This document shows, one piece after another, positions 24,485-32,441 of a stretch of DNA of 50,387 bases (position 1 is its first letter; each line of letters opens with the position of its first letter). Made by a program: the position numbers and the translations under genes. The notes below the pieces were generated by a model. That model did no database searches and had not been told where the DNA came from. It saw only the letters and a program-made list of their open reading frames with translations. The DNA comes from a virus. The stretch is taken from the IMG/VR virus record IMGVR_UViG_3300020125_000120, positions 1-50,387 of that record, one strand, 5' to 3'.

Positions 24485-24624
24485 ATAAAAAGGCTACTTT
24501 CATATAAATAGGCTATATCTTCTTTATATCTACGTTTTAATGATTCTATCTCAGTAACTAGGCTGTATATAATATCATCGTATGTTTTGTCTTTGGTTAA
24601 TTCATCAAATTCTTGTCTAGTCAT
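24481..24624 (-). CDS. Hypothetical protein, 47 aa
   Basis: Begins MTRQEFDELTKDKTYDDIIY; an acidic helical protein. Its TGA overlaps the ATG of the MuF-like gene (ATGA), and it overlaps the upstream ORF by 8 bases. Function unknown; retained because of the tight coding overlaps. Confidence 0.55.
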   Translation of the reverse strand: MTRQEFDELTKDKTYDDIIYSLVTEIESLKRRYKEDIAYLYESSLFI

Positions 24625-24814
24625 TTATCCATCTCATTAAATCCGGAGTTATATCATATGTTTGTTCTTGTGGCAATGGACACACATTTTTAATATATGC
24701 AATAATAGCAGCAACTTGTTTTTCTAATGTTTCTACTTGTGTTGATATATCTATTATAAATACATCTATATCTGTTCCAATAGGGTACTTAATCTGTAAT
24801 TCTTCTTTTGTCAT
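24617..24814 (-). CDS. Hypothetical protein, 65 aa
   Basis: Begins MTKEELQIKYPIGTDIDVF; one predicted helix (ISTQVETLEKQVAAIIAYIK) with heptad-like spacing. Four-base overlap with the upstream gene. No family recognised. Confidence 0.6.
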   Translation of the reverse strand: MTKEELQIKYPIGTDIDVFIIDISTQVETLEKQVAAIIAYIKNVCPLPQEQTYDITPDLMRWIND

Positions 24815-25020
24815 TTTACAAACCTTACTAACCTATTGATTAAATAATACGGGTCTTCACATACTGGCATCTCTACTGGTTTATACTCAGACTTTTCAAA
24901 ATCAGCTATTTGTCGTTCTAAATGCTCAATATGTATCTCTAACTCATCTACACGTTCACGCAACATATTGTTATTCTTGCGGTATTCTTCAATCATGTAT
25001 AATAAAGTAGCTTGGTTCAT
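24811..25020 (-). CDS. Coiled-coil protein, 69 aa
   Basis: Residues 8-45 form a long heptad-patterned helix (NNNMLRERVDELEIHIEHLE) followed by a short globular tail with CEDPYYLINRL. Part of a chain of overlapping small genes between portal and MuF-like gene. Function unknown. Confidence 0.6.
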   Translation of the reverse strand: MNQATLLYMIEEYRKNNNMLRERVDELEIHIEHLERQIADFEKSEYKPVEMPVCEDPYYLINRLVRFVK

Positions 25021-25175
25021 ATTAATGCCTTTATATCTTTTTCCAATGAATCTATACTTTTTTCTATATCAAGCCATGTTGCATAAAAAGGTAATGTACT
25101 ATACAATTCTTGAAACAATATCTCTATCTTATTTAACAATACTTGTTTCTGGTTATTATCATATAAATCATTCAT
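25017..25175 (-). CDS. Hypothetical protein, 52 aa
   Basis: Begins MNDLYDNNQKQVLLNKIEIL and has an amphipathic helical character to the end (EKSIDSLEKDIKALI). ATGA-type overlaps on both sides show it is translated with its neighbours. Function unknown. Confidence 0.58.
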   Translation of the reverse strand: MNDLYDNNQKQVLLNKIEILFQELYSTLPFYATWLDIEKSIDSLEKDIKALI

Positions 25176-25351
25176 TATCTATTCAACCATTCTTTAAATA
25201 ACATTTTAAGTATACGTTGTGCTTCTAATCTAGTTTCTACATTAAAACCTGGTTCTATCTGTTGTAATATATCGTCACTATATTTTTCAAATGATCCCAT
25301 TGCATCAAAAGCTTTATTAAAACATGTCGCTAATTGTTTACTTGTTATCAT
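25175..25351 (-). CDS. Hypothetical protein, 58 aa
   Basis: Begins MITSKQLATCFNKAFDAMGS; two helices separated by a Gly/Phe turn, ending MLFKEWLNR. Overlaps the portal stop by 4 bases. Function unknown. Confidence 0.58.
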   Translation of the reverse strand: MITSKQLATCFNKAFDAMGSFEKYSDDILQQIEPGFNVETRLEAQRILKMLFKEWLNR

Positions 25352-27018
25352 TTATCTTCCTCCTCTGGGTCTTGTGGCATAATTGCAGATATCTCTTTGT
25401 CTAGGTCTTCCTCATCTATTTCAAGTTCATTATATCCACTAGATGGATCAGCAGCTATTCTTTTCTGCACATCAGGTTGTCCTAATGTTTGATTTTGGAT
25501 ATATATATCATCAGTTTGTGCTTGTATTAGACGTATTTGAGCATCTTCAAGAGGGTTAGTTTCTTCAAGTTTATTAAATTCAAACGTAATCTTATCGTTT
25601 ATTTCGCCCCATATATTTAACATAGCACAATGCATAATGTTAGTCAATATAGGCTTAATCATAGTTTCTTGTTCGCATGATACCTGATCATAGTGATTTT
25701 TCATTTCAAACTCACCCGATGCATTCATACCAGCAGGACTATTACCAAATAGTTTAACTATAGGTGTTCCAGGTATAATAGCTACATATTCAAGTGATTT
25801 AGTTAATAATGTGTCTAATCCGGCCAATGCCATAGATACTTGTTCATACAATTCACCTTTAGCTAATACCAAAGTACTTGTATTATCTCTGAATTCTGTT
25901 AATATTTCAACACGATTAGCCAAATTAGCCGCAGATTCTTCTACCAATGAATTATCATTAATTATTGCTGATTGGTCTGTTGTTAATATACCAAGGTTCA
26001 ATCTACTTACAATTGTTATTATATTGTTGTACATCTTTTCAAATGCTGTAACATATGGTATTAATTGTCCCAACATTGGAATGCCATTAAATAGGTAGAC
26101 AGGACGCAATAAGTTTACATTCTTATTCTTATTCATTTGCCATACACGAGAAGAATGGGTTATTTGCCCCATTATGGTATAAAACTCTGGTACATAGAAC
26201 CATTTAGAAAAAGGGTCAATTGTATTGTATTTAATAGGAACATACCATGTTGGTTCAACAGTACTAATATATTCAAGATCACCAGTACTGATACATGTAC
26301 TATCAATCGATAATTCAGTTTCTCTTGTTAAATCTTTTTCGTCATCCTTTAACTTGGGAAATACTAAGCAAGAACCTTGTGTATATGTTAAAAATGCAGC
26401 CCATCTTAATACTTCTTTATCCCTTAGTCTGTCCATTTCTTTAGTAAGTTCAAGAATTGTATCTTCAGTTATAGACTCATCAGTTCCTTTAAATTCCCAT
26501 CCTTTGCGTACCAATTCCAATGATTTAATGTCACATATCTTGTATAATAGACTATTTTGTGTTAATAAGCTATATTGTGCATAGCCAAGAAACCAATTAT
26601 CTATTAGCCATTGGTCTACACCATTTAGATTAAAAGCATTAAGTGGTATGCCGCCAGCATTGGGATTACCTGGCAAATCATCAGCCGCATAGTGTTTATC
26701 CATTACACCAGAATTATTATATTTTGCTATAAGCTTATCTGCTGCTATCCATTTACCATCTATATCCATTACTTCAGGGATTTTATGCTTAAGCTTTGTG
26801 CTTAGACCTTTTTTACCTTTCCCTTGTTTTAATGACTCTGAACTCCATAAACTCTTGGTTTTAGTTATTTTATCCATTACATCAGTAACCATAACATTAT
26901 CATTGCCTTGCTGATTTTTAGCAGGATATATGGCTTCCATTTGTGCGAATTTGGCATCTACTTTATCTATTAACGCCTGTAATCTAGCTTCTTGTATTGT
27001 TTGTTTTTTAACTGTCAA
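25348..27018 (-). CDS. Portal protein (DUF1073 type)
   Basis: 556 aa. Portal features include DQWLIDNWFLGYAQYSLLTQ, the conserved WAAFLTYTQGSCLVF region and LFGNSPAGMNASGEFEMKNH, which is characteristic of DUF1073 portals. It forms the dodecameric DNA gate and motor dock. The C-terminus is acidic (EEDLDKEISAIMPQDPEEED). Terminase genes lie upstream and the head genes downstream. Confidence 0.88.
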   Translation of the reverse strand: MTVKKQTIQEARLQALIDKVDAKFAQMEAIYPAKNQQGNDNVMVTDVMDKITKTKSLWSSESLKQGKGKKGLSTKLKHKIPEVMDIDGKWIAADKLIAKYNNSGVMDKHYAADDLPGNPNAGGIPLNAFNLNGVDQWLIDNWFLGYAQYSLLTQNSLLYKICDIKSLELVRKGWEFKGTDESITEDTILELTKEMDRLRDKEVLRWAAFLTYTQGSCLVFPKLKDDEKDLTRETELSIDSTCISTGDLEYISTVEPTWYVPIKYNTIDPFSKWFYVPEFYTIMGQITHSSRVWQMNKNKNVNLLRPVYLFNGIPMLGQLIPYVTAFEKMYNNIITIVSRLNLGILTTDQSAIINDNSLVEESAANLANRVEILTEFRDNTSTLVLAKGELYEQVSMALAGLDTLLTKSLEYVAIIPGTPIVKLFGNSPAGMNASGEFEMKNHYDQVSCEQETMIKPILTNIMHCAMLNIWGEINDKITFEFNKLEETNPLEDAQIRLIQAQTDDIYIQNQTLGQPDVQKRIAADPSSGYNELEIDEEDLDKEISAIMPQDPEEEDK

Positions 27019-27187
27019 TTTCTAATTCCCCATTAGTAGCATTTATATAAGTACATATTCTATTATCAAATTCTTCTAATAAATCAAATAATCTGCCATG
27101 CTCATAAGTATTTATAACGTCTTTAAACAATAAATCGTCTATAAAATCCTCTAGTGCAACAATATTATCAGTAAAATTATTCTTCAT
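27008..27187 (-). CDS. Hypothetical acidic protein, 59 aa
   Basis: Start taken at ATG 27187, behind AAAGG, rather than an in-frame ATG at 27253 lying inside the upstream gene. Begins MKNNFTDNIVALEDFIDDLL; acidic and helical. It overlaps the portal start by 11 bases. Function unknown. Confidence 0.55.
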   Translation of the reverse strand: MKNNFTDNIVALEDFIDDLLFKDVINTYEHGRLFDLLEEFDNRICTYINATNGELEIDS

Positions 27188-27335
27188 CTTCAACCTTTTG
27201 CCAACCATGCCAACTACTGTACCAATATTCTTCAACATTACCACAATATTCACACATTAGCTCTTTATGTCCACCGTGAGACATATAGCTACTGTCATGA
27301 TGTGTTTCTGCTCCGCATTTGTCACAAATTACCAT
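27177..27335 (-). CDS. Small zinc-ribbon protein, 52 aa
   Basis: Start at ATG 27335 with AAAGGATAAGT in front. Two CxxC knuckles (CDKC near residue 4 and CEYC near residue 31) with intervening His residues make a zinc ribbon. The C-terminal part is Trp/Tyr-rich (EEYWYSSWHGWQ). Function unknown; such small ribbons often bind nucleic acid. Confidence 0.65.
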   Translation of the reverse strand: MVICDKCGAETHHDSSYMSHGGHKELMCEYCGNVEEYWYSSWHGWQKVEDEE

Positions 27336-27471
27336 ACTTATCCTTTTGTAATTTATCATATATCCATTCATTCGCCGATTCTAATGTATCAAGCCATGAA
27401 CTAACTTTATCTCTATATTGTGCTATATATTGCTGCATTGCAACATTAAATTGTACTTTATATAATGTCAT
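27322..27471 (-). CDS. Hypothetical protein, 49 aa
   Basis: Begins MTLYKVQFNVAMQQYIAQYR; helical. AGGGA lies 7 bases ahead of ATG 27471 (ATG 27477 is also in frame). Overlaps the zinc-ribbon gene start. Not recognised. Confidence 0.55.
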   Translation of the reverse strand: MTLYKVQFNVAMQQYIAQYRDKVSSWLDTLESANEWIYDKLQKDKYGNL

Positions 27472-27483
27472 ATCCATTCCCTA

Positions 27484-27690
27484 TTATAACTCTGATCTAT
27501 CTTCTAACCATTGTTCTGCCGCAAAATGTGTGTCAAATTGTTTATACGTCTTAAAATGCAAATCTCTATCTTTATCTACCCACTTGTGCATTGCTAGGTA
27601 TGTTTTTGATTGTTCATGATATAAGTATACAAACATTTCATTGTCTATATGTCCATTATAGCTATGAACACCATCAAATTTAAATACCAT
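27484..27690 (-). CDS. Small aromatic protein, 68 aa (paralogue group)
   Basis: Contains YLAMHKWVDKDRDLHF followed by a helix with AAEQWLEDRSEL. The same aromatic pattern (YLA...W...D...HF) appears in the adjacent 27680-27892 protein, suggesting tandem duplication and divergence. Function unknown. Confidence 0.6.
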   Translation of the reverse strand: MVFKFDGVHSYNGHIDNEMFVYLYHEQSKTYLAMHKWVDKDRDLHFKTYKQFDTHFAAEQWLEDRSEL

Positions 27691-27892
27691 TATTTACTGC
27701 ATATTCTTTCAAACGACGTAAACATTGCTGAAATCTCTTATAAGAGCCAATTGGTTCAAAATGCGGTACGGAATCTTGTGTCCATGACCTAAAAGCTAAA
27801 TAGTTACCACTATCTAATTTTCTATATCCACATCCGTTATCTGCCAGATAAATCTTACAACCAGTTTGTGAATCTTGTAGTTTAAATTCCAT
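27680..27892 (-). CDS. Small aromatic protein, 70 aa (paralogue group)
   Basis: Contains NYLAFRSWTQDSVPHFEPIG and a basic C-terminal helix (RFQQCLRRLKEYAV). Resembles its neighbour at 27484-27690 in the order of aromatic and charged residues. It overlaps that gene by 11 bases. Function unknown. Confidence 0.6.
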   Translation of the reverse strand: MEFKLQDSQTGCKIYLADNGCGYRKLDSGNYLAFRSWTQDSVPHFEPIGSYKRFQQCLRRLKEYAVNNGI

Positions 27893-27893
27893 A

Positions 27894-28175
27894 TCATATA
27901 TCCTTTAGTTCATTATCTAGTATAGTGTTAAATTCGTTTTGTGTCTTTAAATCTAATTTATCAAAACCATCTAATATATAATCCCTGCATTCTTGCTCTG
28001 TGTCAAAATAATGTGCGTTCCCGCAAAACCATACAAACCATTTCCCCAATATATGTTCATTGTGCCAACTGTGTTTATAAAACCCATATTTACCATTTCG
28101 GCTATATACGTTTGCTGGCTCAAAATCATATTGTTGTGCATTAATAACTGCTGCTGCTTCTGATACTTTGCTCAC
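27894..28175 (-). CDS. Hypothetical protein, 93 aa
   Basis: A Trp/His-rich middle (YGFYKHSWHNEHILGKWFVW) and an acidic helical C-terminus. The layout (aromatic strand region, then helix) is loosely like the two preceding small proteins and may be a third diverged copy. It overlaps the upstream gene by 4 bases. Confidence 0.58.
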   Translation of the reverse strand: MSKVSEAAAVINAQQYDFEPANVYSRNGKYGFYKHSWHNEHILGKWFVWFCGNAHYFDTEQECRDYILDGFDKLDLKTQNEFNTILDNELKDI

Positions 28176-28360
28176 ATTCCACCTTTTTCAATCATATGTT
28201 TAATATCTTCGTGCAATTTGTCTATTTGTTTACATTTTTTCATTAATGGCTCAAACTTCTTTTTATCTGTAGAAACAGCATATATCTTATTCCAATCATT
28301 AATCATTACCATTTCGTACGTCTTATCTTCCACATATTCAACTATTTTAATTTCTATCAT
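28172..28360 (-). CDS. Hypothetical protein, 62 aa
   Basis: Begins MIEIKIVEYVEDKTYEMVMI with an alternating beta pattern and ends in a basic helix (KCKQIDKLHEDIKHMIEKGG). It overlaps the terminase stop by 4 bases. Function unknown. Confidence 0.58.
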   Translation of the reverse strand: MIEIKIVEYVEDKTYEMVMINDWNKIYAVSTDKKKFEPLMKKCKQIDKLHEDIKHMIEKGGM

Positions 28361-29652
28361 CTTTTCGACCTAAATATGTTTTTTACGGCATCTACCGCTT
28401 TTTGGCTTATTCTTCCACCCTTAAGTGCTTGTATTTCTTCGTTATAGCTATATCTTAGTGCATCTATCAAGTGGTTGTCCTTATCCACTGGCTTGGCAAA
28501 TATCTCGCCAGTCTTTAAATCTTGCTGGTATTTATAGTTATTGAACTCGTATAACATATTCTTACAGCTTGGATGTACATGTATCTTCTTAAAGTTCTGT
28601 AAATATACAATACCTTCTTCAATACTACCTGGGCCTTTTATAGCCTCATCAATATTAAGAGCCTCTAGCTGATATCCATCTCTATGTGTACGAACTCTTT
28701 TTAACTGTGATATAGTTTCCGGCCTAGCTCCATCTCCATACCAATGCTTACTCATTCCTCTTGGGATAGCATCTTTAACCACTGGGATGATATCGTCCGT
28801 GTCCAGTTTATACCTATAAGATTCTCTACATATATACAATTCGCCATCATACACAAAAGACTCAACTGCGGCAAAAGGGTCAACACTGAACCCGAAATCC
28901 ATCCCGTATCTGAATGACATTTTTTGGTTTTTAAAGTACCAGCCACCGTTTATCTCCTGTAGTTCAAAGTCTAATACATCGAACTTGTCTTTAAAGATGA
29001 CCGCATTAGACATCTTGCTACATTCGCCTTCCCAGATGTGTCTAAACCTATCAGGGTTATTAATGCGGTCGTTCTCCATCTCATCCCTTAAGACTTGGGG
29101 AAAATATGGATTATCATTATAATTGATTTTTACAACTATTGTATTCTGTATTGGCTTATTTACCACAAATTGTTGATAAGTTGGATTAGCTTCAACATCG
29201 GGGTTAAATGTTATTATTATCTCGCTGTCTTCTTCACGGATAGTTGGCTTTAGTATTTCCCAACTATGGGCAGATACCATTTCAGCTTCCTCTACCCAAC
29301 AATAATTAATACCTTTTAAAGAACGTATATTGTTATCATTACGAGCAAGGCCATGAAATAAAAACTCACTCCCGCTAATGCTATTGATATAATTTCGTCC
29401 AATGTTGAATCTATCCTGTAATCCAAGATCATATATCCTATCTGCTATTGTAGCAATTACTGAATCTTTAATAGAACTTTGAAATTCACGGCAACATAAT
29501 ACTTTTACCTTATTAAATGCTGCTTTCATAATTAAATAATCAGCGGCAAATATAGATTTACCACTTCCACGCCCACCGTACATTACTTTATAACGTGCTG
29601 GTTGGAACAATGGAACAAGCTTATCTATACATTTAATGGGTATTCTAATCAC
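28357..29652 (-). CDS. terL: Terminase large subunit
   Basis: 431 aa, started at GTG 29652. The ATPase domain has Walker A GGRGSGKS (residues 26-33) and a Walker B-type YCWVEEAEMV. The C-terminal nuclease begins with YGMDFGFSVDP and ends near DKDNHLIDALRY. This is the Terminase_3-like group. It packages DNA with the small subunit encoded at 30234-30767. Three small ORFs lie between the two subunits. Confidence 0.93.
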   Translation of the reverse strand: MIRIPIKCIDKLVPLFQPARYKVMYGGRGSGKSIFAADYLIMKAAFNKVKVLCCREFQSSIKDSVIATIADRIYDLGLQDRFNIGRNYINSISGSEFLFHGLARNDNNIRSLKGINYCWVEEAEMVSAHSWEILKPTIREEDSEIIITFNPDVEANPTYQQFVVNKPIQNTIVVKINYNDNPYFPQVLRDEMENDRINNPDRFRHIWEGECSKMSNAVIFKDKFDVLDFELQEINGGWYFKNQKMSFRYGMDFGFSVDPFAAVESFVYDGELYICRESYRYKLDTDDIIPVVKDAIPRGMSKHWYGDGARPETISQLKRVRTHRDGYQLEALNIDEAIKGPGSIEEGIVYLQNFKKIHVHPSCKNMLYEFNNYKYQQDLKTGEIFAKPVDKDNHLIDALRYSYNEEIQALKGGRISQKAVDAVKNIFRSKR

Positions 29653-29708
29653 GGCAATACAAATGCCATTATTATTAATACTATTAAAAATATTTCAACC
29701 ACTAACAT
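29649..29708 (-). CDS. Membrane micropeptide, 19 aa
   Basis: MLVVEIFLIVLIIMAFVLP: one hydrophobic helix with a single Glu. Its stop overlaps the terminase GTG start, and its ATG overlaps the stop of the next micropeptide (TAATG). Kept because of this double coupling; function unknown. Confidence 0.4.
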   Translation of the reverse strand: MLVVEIFLIVLIIMAFVLP

Positions 29709-29785
29709 TAAAACTCACCATAAAATAGATAATATAATAAGAATATGGATGCAGGTACAGAGAGTGTTAGTAGGACTGTAATCAT
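29708..29785 (-). CDS. Membrane micropeptide, 25 aa
   Basis: Begins MITVLLTLSVPASIFLLYYL and ends FYGEF: a single membrane helix. ATGA overlap with the gene upstream and TAATG overlap with the micropeptide downstream. Function unknown. Confidence 0.42.
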   Translation of the reverse strand: MITVLLTLSVPASIFLLYYLFYGEF

Positions 29786-30108
29786 TCATTAATTCCAAAA
29801 AAACGTTTTAGTCTGGGCAATGGTTGTGTAGATTTATCAGGCATACTTAAACTTTTATGTATTTCATCACGTATAAATTCTATCGCAGTATCATAAAAGT
29901 CACTGGGTAGATTATTACATTGAAAATATGCACTTTGTCCAAATCTGTTGTATATAACAATATCACTATCAATAAACATAACACTGACATTGCCTAATTG
30001 ATAATTGAATGCCAAACCATACCTATCATTTAGACCAAGTATCGCAAGCTTTTCTTTAAATTTAAAGAGATTTAACTCATTATTATAATTTATCTTATCT
30101 TGTATCAT
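29782..30108 (-). CDS. Hypothetical protein, 108 aa
   Basis: Not recognised. It starts MIQDKINYNNELNLFKFKEK, has a central beta pattern (NYQLGNVSVMFIDSDIVIYN) and a basic Pro/Arg end (PLPRLKRFFGINE). It sits between the two terminase subunit genes. Confidence 0.6.
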   Translation of the reverse strand: MIQDKINYNNELNLFKFKEKLAILGLNDRYGLAFNYQLGNVSVMFIDSDIVIYNRFGQSAYFQCNNLPSDFYDTAIEFIRDEIHKSLSMPDKSTQPLPRLKRFFGINE

Positions 30109-30118
30109 TCTTTAGCTC

Positions 30119-30247
30119 CTATCGATCATTTCTATCTTCCAATTTTTCGTTTAACCATTCATTAAACACACATCCACATAAACATAAAATCAGTAAAGTA
30201 GGAACTAACATTGCAGCTATAATCAAATCCGTATTACTTGGTATCAT
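30119..30247 (-). CDS. Single-span membrane protein, 42 aa
   Basis: An N-terminal helix (LIIAAMLVPTLLILCLCGCVF) with three Cys, then a charged tail ending EDRNDR. It overlaps the TerS stop by 14 bases. Function unknown. Confidence 0.5.
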   Translation of the reverse strand: MIPSNTDLIIAAMLVPTLLILCLCGCVFNEWLNEKLEDRNDR

Positions 30248-30767
30248 TTACACCTACTGGCTCTATAACAAATGTTACCTTATCACTATCATTTACTTGT
30301 GTATTTACATTCACTTGTGTGCCTTCCTTCTTATTAATACCAGCCCTATCGGCTATACTATTAACGTTTAATCCTAATCCACTTACTATCTTTTGTGCAT
30401 CTACCGCACCACCGACACCCATATCGGTAAGTTCTTCGGCTCTTTTAAGTAGTTTACTGTTTACACGTAATGCTAAGTTGTCCAAATTCTTTATCTCTTG
30501 TACTATATCAAAATTCTCATTAACTATCTGATTTATTTCTTTAATTACTATACTGGCCGATTCTTTAGTTGCCATCTGGCTGATTTTTTGTACATTTTCT
30601 CGTATCTCTTTGATCTCATTAGATTTATTTACTTGCCACCCGGCAGTTTTTATCCTATTTTGTATAGCTGAATGAGTTATACCATATTCTCTAGCCAATG
30701 CTCGTACAGCTTTACCCATTTCATATTTAGTTCTTATTTCAAGCCATTTTTGTTCTGGAAGCTTCAT
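30234..30767 (-). CDS. Terminase small subunit
   Basis: 177 aa. The N-terminal helix-turn-helix is clear (YEMGKAVRALAREYGITHSA, then IQNRIKTAGW), as in phage TerS proteins that recognise packaging DNA. The middle is helical, and the end is Val/Asn-rich. It lies about 580 bases upstream of the large subunit gene in the same direction. Confidence 0.82.
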   Translation of the reverse strand: MKLPEQKWLEIRTKYEMGKAVRALAREYGITHSAIQNRIKTAGWQVNKSNEIKEIRENVQKISQMATKESASIVIKEINQIVNENFDIVQEIKNLDNLALRVNSKLLKRAEELTDMGVGGAVDAQKIVSGLGLNVNSIADRAGINKKEGTQVNVNTQVNDSDKVTFVIEPVGVNDTK

Positions 30768-31003
30768 TGTATAAACTCATTTATCATATCATTAAATGGG
30801 CCGGGAATATCTTGTTGTTTAACCCTACGGTAATAGGGATAACAATATACATTTGTTACAATATCATATATAATCAAAATACCGCCATTATTCCAATATT
30901 TTGTTTCAATCCCATAAATTCTGTATTCATCATTTTCATAATTAATAACATCACCTATAGAGTATATAGGGTATTTATAATACTTAGGATTAGTTACTGT
31001 CAT
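30764..31003 (-). CDS. Hypothetical protein, 79 aa
   Basis: A small beta-type domain rich in Tyr (KYYKYPIYSIGDVINYENDE) with YPYYRRVKQQDI near the end, resembling SH3-like or KOW-like small folds. It overlaps TerS by 4 bases. No family assigned. Confidence 0.58.
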   Translation of the reverse strand: MTVTNPKYYKYPIYSIGDVINYENDEYRIYGIETKYWNNGGILIIYDIVTNVYCYPYYRRVKQQDIPGPFNDMINEFIQ

Positions 31004-31136
31004 CTTTTTCTATCTTTTTAACTATTTTTTCTAAATCACGTCGTTCACGGTTTCGTTTGGCTTTTTCCTTCAAAACATGTGCGCCATAGCCTTTACGTTT
31101 GATTAAAGCTAGTATAACGTGGTTTCTGGGCTTCAC
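30990..31136 (-). CDS. Small basic phage protein, 48 aa (GTG start)
   Basis: Starts at GTG 31136 behind AAGGTGAA. It begins MKPRNHVILALIKRKGYGAH, then continues as a Lys/Arg-rich helix (KAKRNRERRDLEKIVKK). This matches a widespread type of small phage protein with N-terminal NxxVxAxxxRKGxGAH. It likely binds nucleic acid; function unknown. Confidence 0.65.
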   Translation of the reverse strand: MKPRNHVILALIKRKGYGAHVLKEKAKRNRERRDLEKIVKKIEKDDSN

Positions 31137-31137
31137 C

Positions 31138-31290
31138 TTACAAAACGCCAGACACTAATTCATAAAACCCATATGCTGCACTTATTCCTATAATGCCCAC
31201 GAATACAGTTGTTGTTAAATCAATCACTATAAATGACAATAGCCCAATTACTTTCTTTACTCTTGATTCTAACACATTAAATTTGCTCAT
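31138..31290 (-). CDS. Single-span membrane protein, 50 aa
   Basis: RBS GGAGG precedes the ATG. A basic N-terminus (SKFNVLESRVKKV) is followed by hydrophobic stretches (GLLSFIVIDL and TVFVGIIGISAAYGF). One or two membrane spans. Function unknown. Confidence 0.55.
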   Translation of the reverse strand: MSKFNVLESRVKKVIGLLSFIVIDLTTTVFVGIIGISAAYGFYELVSGVL

Positions 31291-31442
31291 TTATCCTCCG
31301 TCAACTTATTCATATACCTAATATCCCAAAATAACCATTTATATAGAGAACAATTAGATTCTTTGTCATAACCAATCAATATAGATTTGCCATGCTTGTA
31401 ACTATCGTATATTCTTTGCTTGATTCTTGCGGTTAATTTCAT
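31287..31442 (-). CDS. Hypothetical protein, 51 aa
   Basis: Begins MKLTARIKQRIYDSYKHGKS; basic N-terminal half and an aromatic middle (YKWLFWDIRYMN). The stop carries the next gene's RBS, with an ATGA overlap. Function unknown. Confidence 0.55.
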   Translation of the reverse strand: MKLTARIKQRIYDSYKHGKSILIGYDKESNCSLYKWLFWDIRYMNKLTEDK

Positions 31443-31579
31443 ATTATGTATTTATTTTTAATTAATCCACGATCCAAAGCTATCAATGTAATCGTTTTAG
31501 TCTTCAATGGTCTATTTAAAGAAGGGTCATTGCATGTCATTAATGTATAAAAATAAAATATTATTTCATCATTGTTCAA
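31439..31579 (-). CDS. Hypothetical protein, 46 aa (TTG start)
   Basis: Start TTG 31579 overlaps the upstream TGA (TTGA) with GGGGTGG in front, as in the ATGA overlaps of this operon. Begins MNNDEIIFYFYTLMTCNDPS and ends in a basic helix. It fills the space between two overlapping neighbours. Function unknown. Confidence 0.5.
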   Translation of the reverse strand: MNNDEIIFYFYTLMTCNDPSLNRPLKTKTITLIALDRGLIKNKYII

Positions 31580-31767
31580 TCTAACCACCCCGCACCATAT
31601 TGTATTTTATCCATATCTTTTTGCTTCTTTAATATAACTTTGTATTTACGTCTTAATGCTCTATTTGCATGCTTCATACCATCATTACGTATGCCTTTTG
31701 CGCTTGACCAATTTCTACATAACGAAACTAATATTTCTTTAATCTTACTATTGCTTTGACCGCTCAT
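31576..31767 (-). CDS. Small basic protein, 63 aa
   Basis: Strongly basic (RNWSSAKGIRNDGMKHANRA, ALRRKYKVILKKQK), probably nucleic-acid binding. Overlaps the neighbours at both ends. Not recognised. Confidence 0.58.
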   Translation of the reverse strand: MSGQSNSKIKEILVSLCRNWSSAKGIRNDGMKHANRALRRKYKVILKKQKDMDKIQYGAGWLD

Positions 31768-31946
31768 TATTTTACATCTTGTAAATATTCAAGCCTACCA
31801 TCATTGTACATATTATATATCTTGCCATTTTTAGCTATACATACAGGTTTCCCAGCGGCCAACGTCTTATTTCTTGCTTCTTGTGTTGCCTTTTTGCATA
31901 ACTCGTTAAATTTAATATCTAATTTTTTCTTTTCTAAATCTGTCAT
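31767..31946 (-). CDS. Hypothetical protein, 59 aa
   Basis: Begins MTDLEKKKLDIKFNELCKKA; a helical first half and a beta second half with CIAKNGKIYNMYNDGRLEYL, a pattern seen in small phage proteins of unknown role. ATG overlaps the upstream stop region, and its TAA overlaps the next ATG. Confidence 0.58.
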   Translation of the reverse strand: MTDLEKKKLDIKFNELCKKATQEARNKTLAAGKPVCIAKNGKIYNMYNDGRLEYLQDVK

Positions 31947-32143
31947 TGTAATGTGTATCCAAATTTAATAATCCACAATATATCATAATACGTAACGTAT
32001 AGGACTAATCCATTTGATATGGCAACTGTTCCTATGTTTGTAAATACTTTAATACCATCAACATAACAATCATATTTTATTTTACGGTTATCCAGATCAT
32101 CCAGTACATTATAACAATCATTAATAATATGATCAAACTGCAT
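31943..32143 (-). CDS. Hypothetical protein, 66 aa
   Basis: Begins MQFDHIINDCYNVLDDLDNR, then a beta-rich part (YDCYVDGIKVFTNIGTVAIS, LYVTYYDILWI). No motif recognised. Four-base overlap with the downstream gene. Confidence 0.57.
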   Translation of the reverse strand: MQFDHIINDCYNVLDDLDNRKIKYDCYVDGIKVFTNIGTVAISNGLVLYVTYYDILWIIKFGYTLQ

Positions 32144-32146
32144 AAT

Positions 32147-32305
32147 CTATCTCCACATATCTGAATCCCAAAATCCGGGCTCTTTTTGTAACCAGTACAT
32201 ACCTATCAATAATGCTACAACAATACCAAGTGCTATTTCAAATATTGTATTAGGTGATAATAATGTACCTATAGTGTGTGTAATGCTACCGCCAGCTACT
32301 ACCAT
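32147..32305 (-). CDS. Single-span membrane protein, 52 aa
   Basis: A central hydrophobic helix (TIFEIALGIVVALLIGMYWL) and a Trp-rich tail (KEPGFWDSDMW). Function unknown. Confidence 0.52.
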   Translation of the reverse strand: MVVAGGSITHTIGTLLSPNTIFEIALGIVVALLIGMYWLQKEPGFWDSDMWR

Positions 32306-32306
32306 A

Positions 32307-32441
32307 TTAATTAAATATATAGTACAATAATACTATACCAATTAATTGATCTATCCAATTACCATGTTTACTTGTTAATACCGCTAATTCCATAACAAAT
32401 AATCCAACTAAAAATGGATGTGCTAAAATATGTTCAATCAT
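32307..32441 (-). CDS. Membrane protein, 44 aa
   Basis: Two short hydrophobic segments (ILAHPFLVGLFVMELAVL and LIGIVLLYYIF) separated by a basic KHGNW turn, giving a hairpin topology. Overlaps the RNA ligase stop by 4 bases. Function unknown. Confidence 0.5.
   Translation of the reverse strand: MIEHILAHPFLVGLFVMELAVLTSKHGNWIDQLIGIVLLYYIFN

Noticed and set aside
25348-27018. Anti-CBASS Acb1 domain fused to the DUF1073 portal
   Set aside because: Some DUF1073 proteins are linked to Acb1-like domains, but I could not find a pair of HxT/HxS motifs at suitable spacing; the length fits a plain portal.
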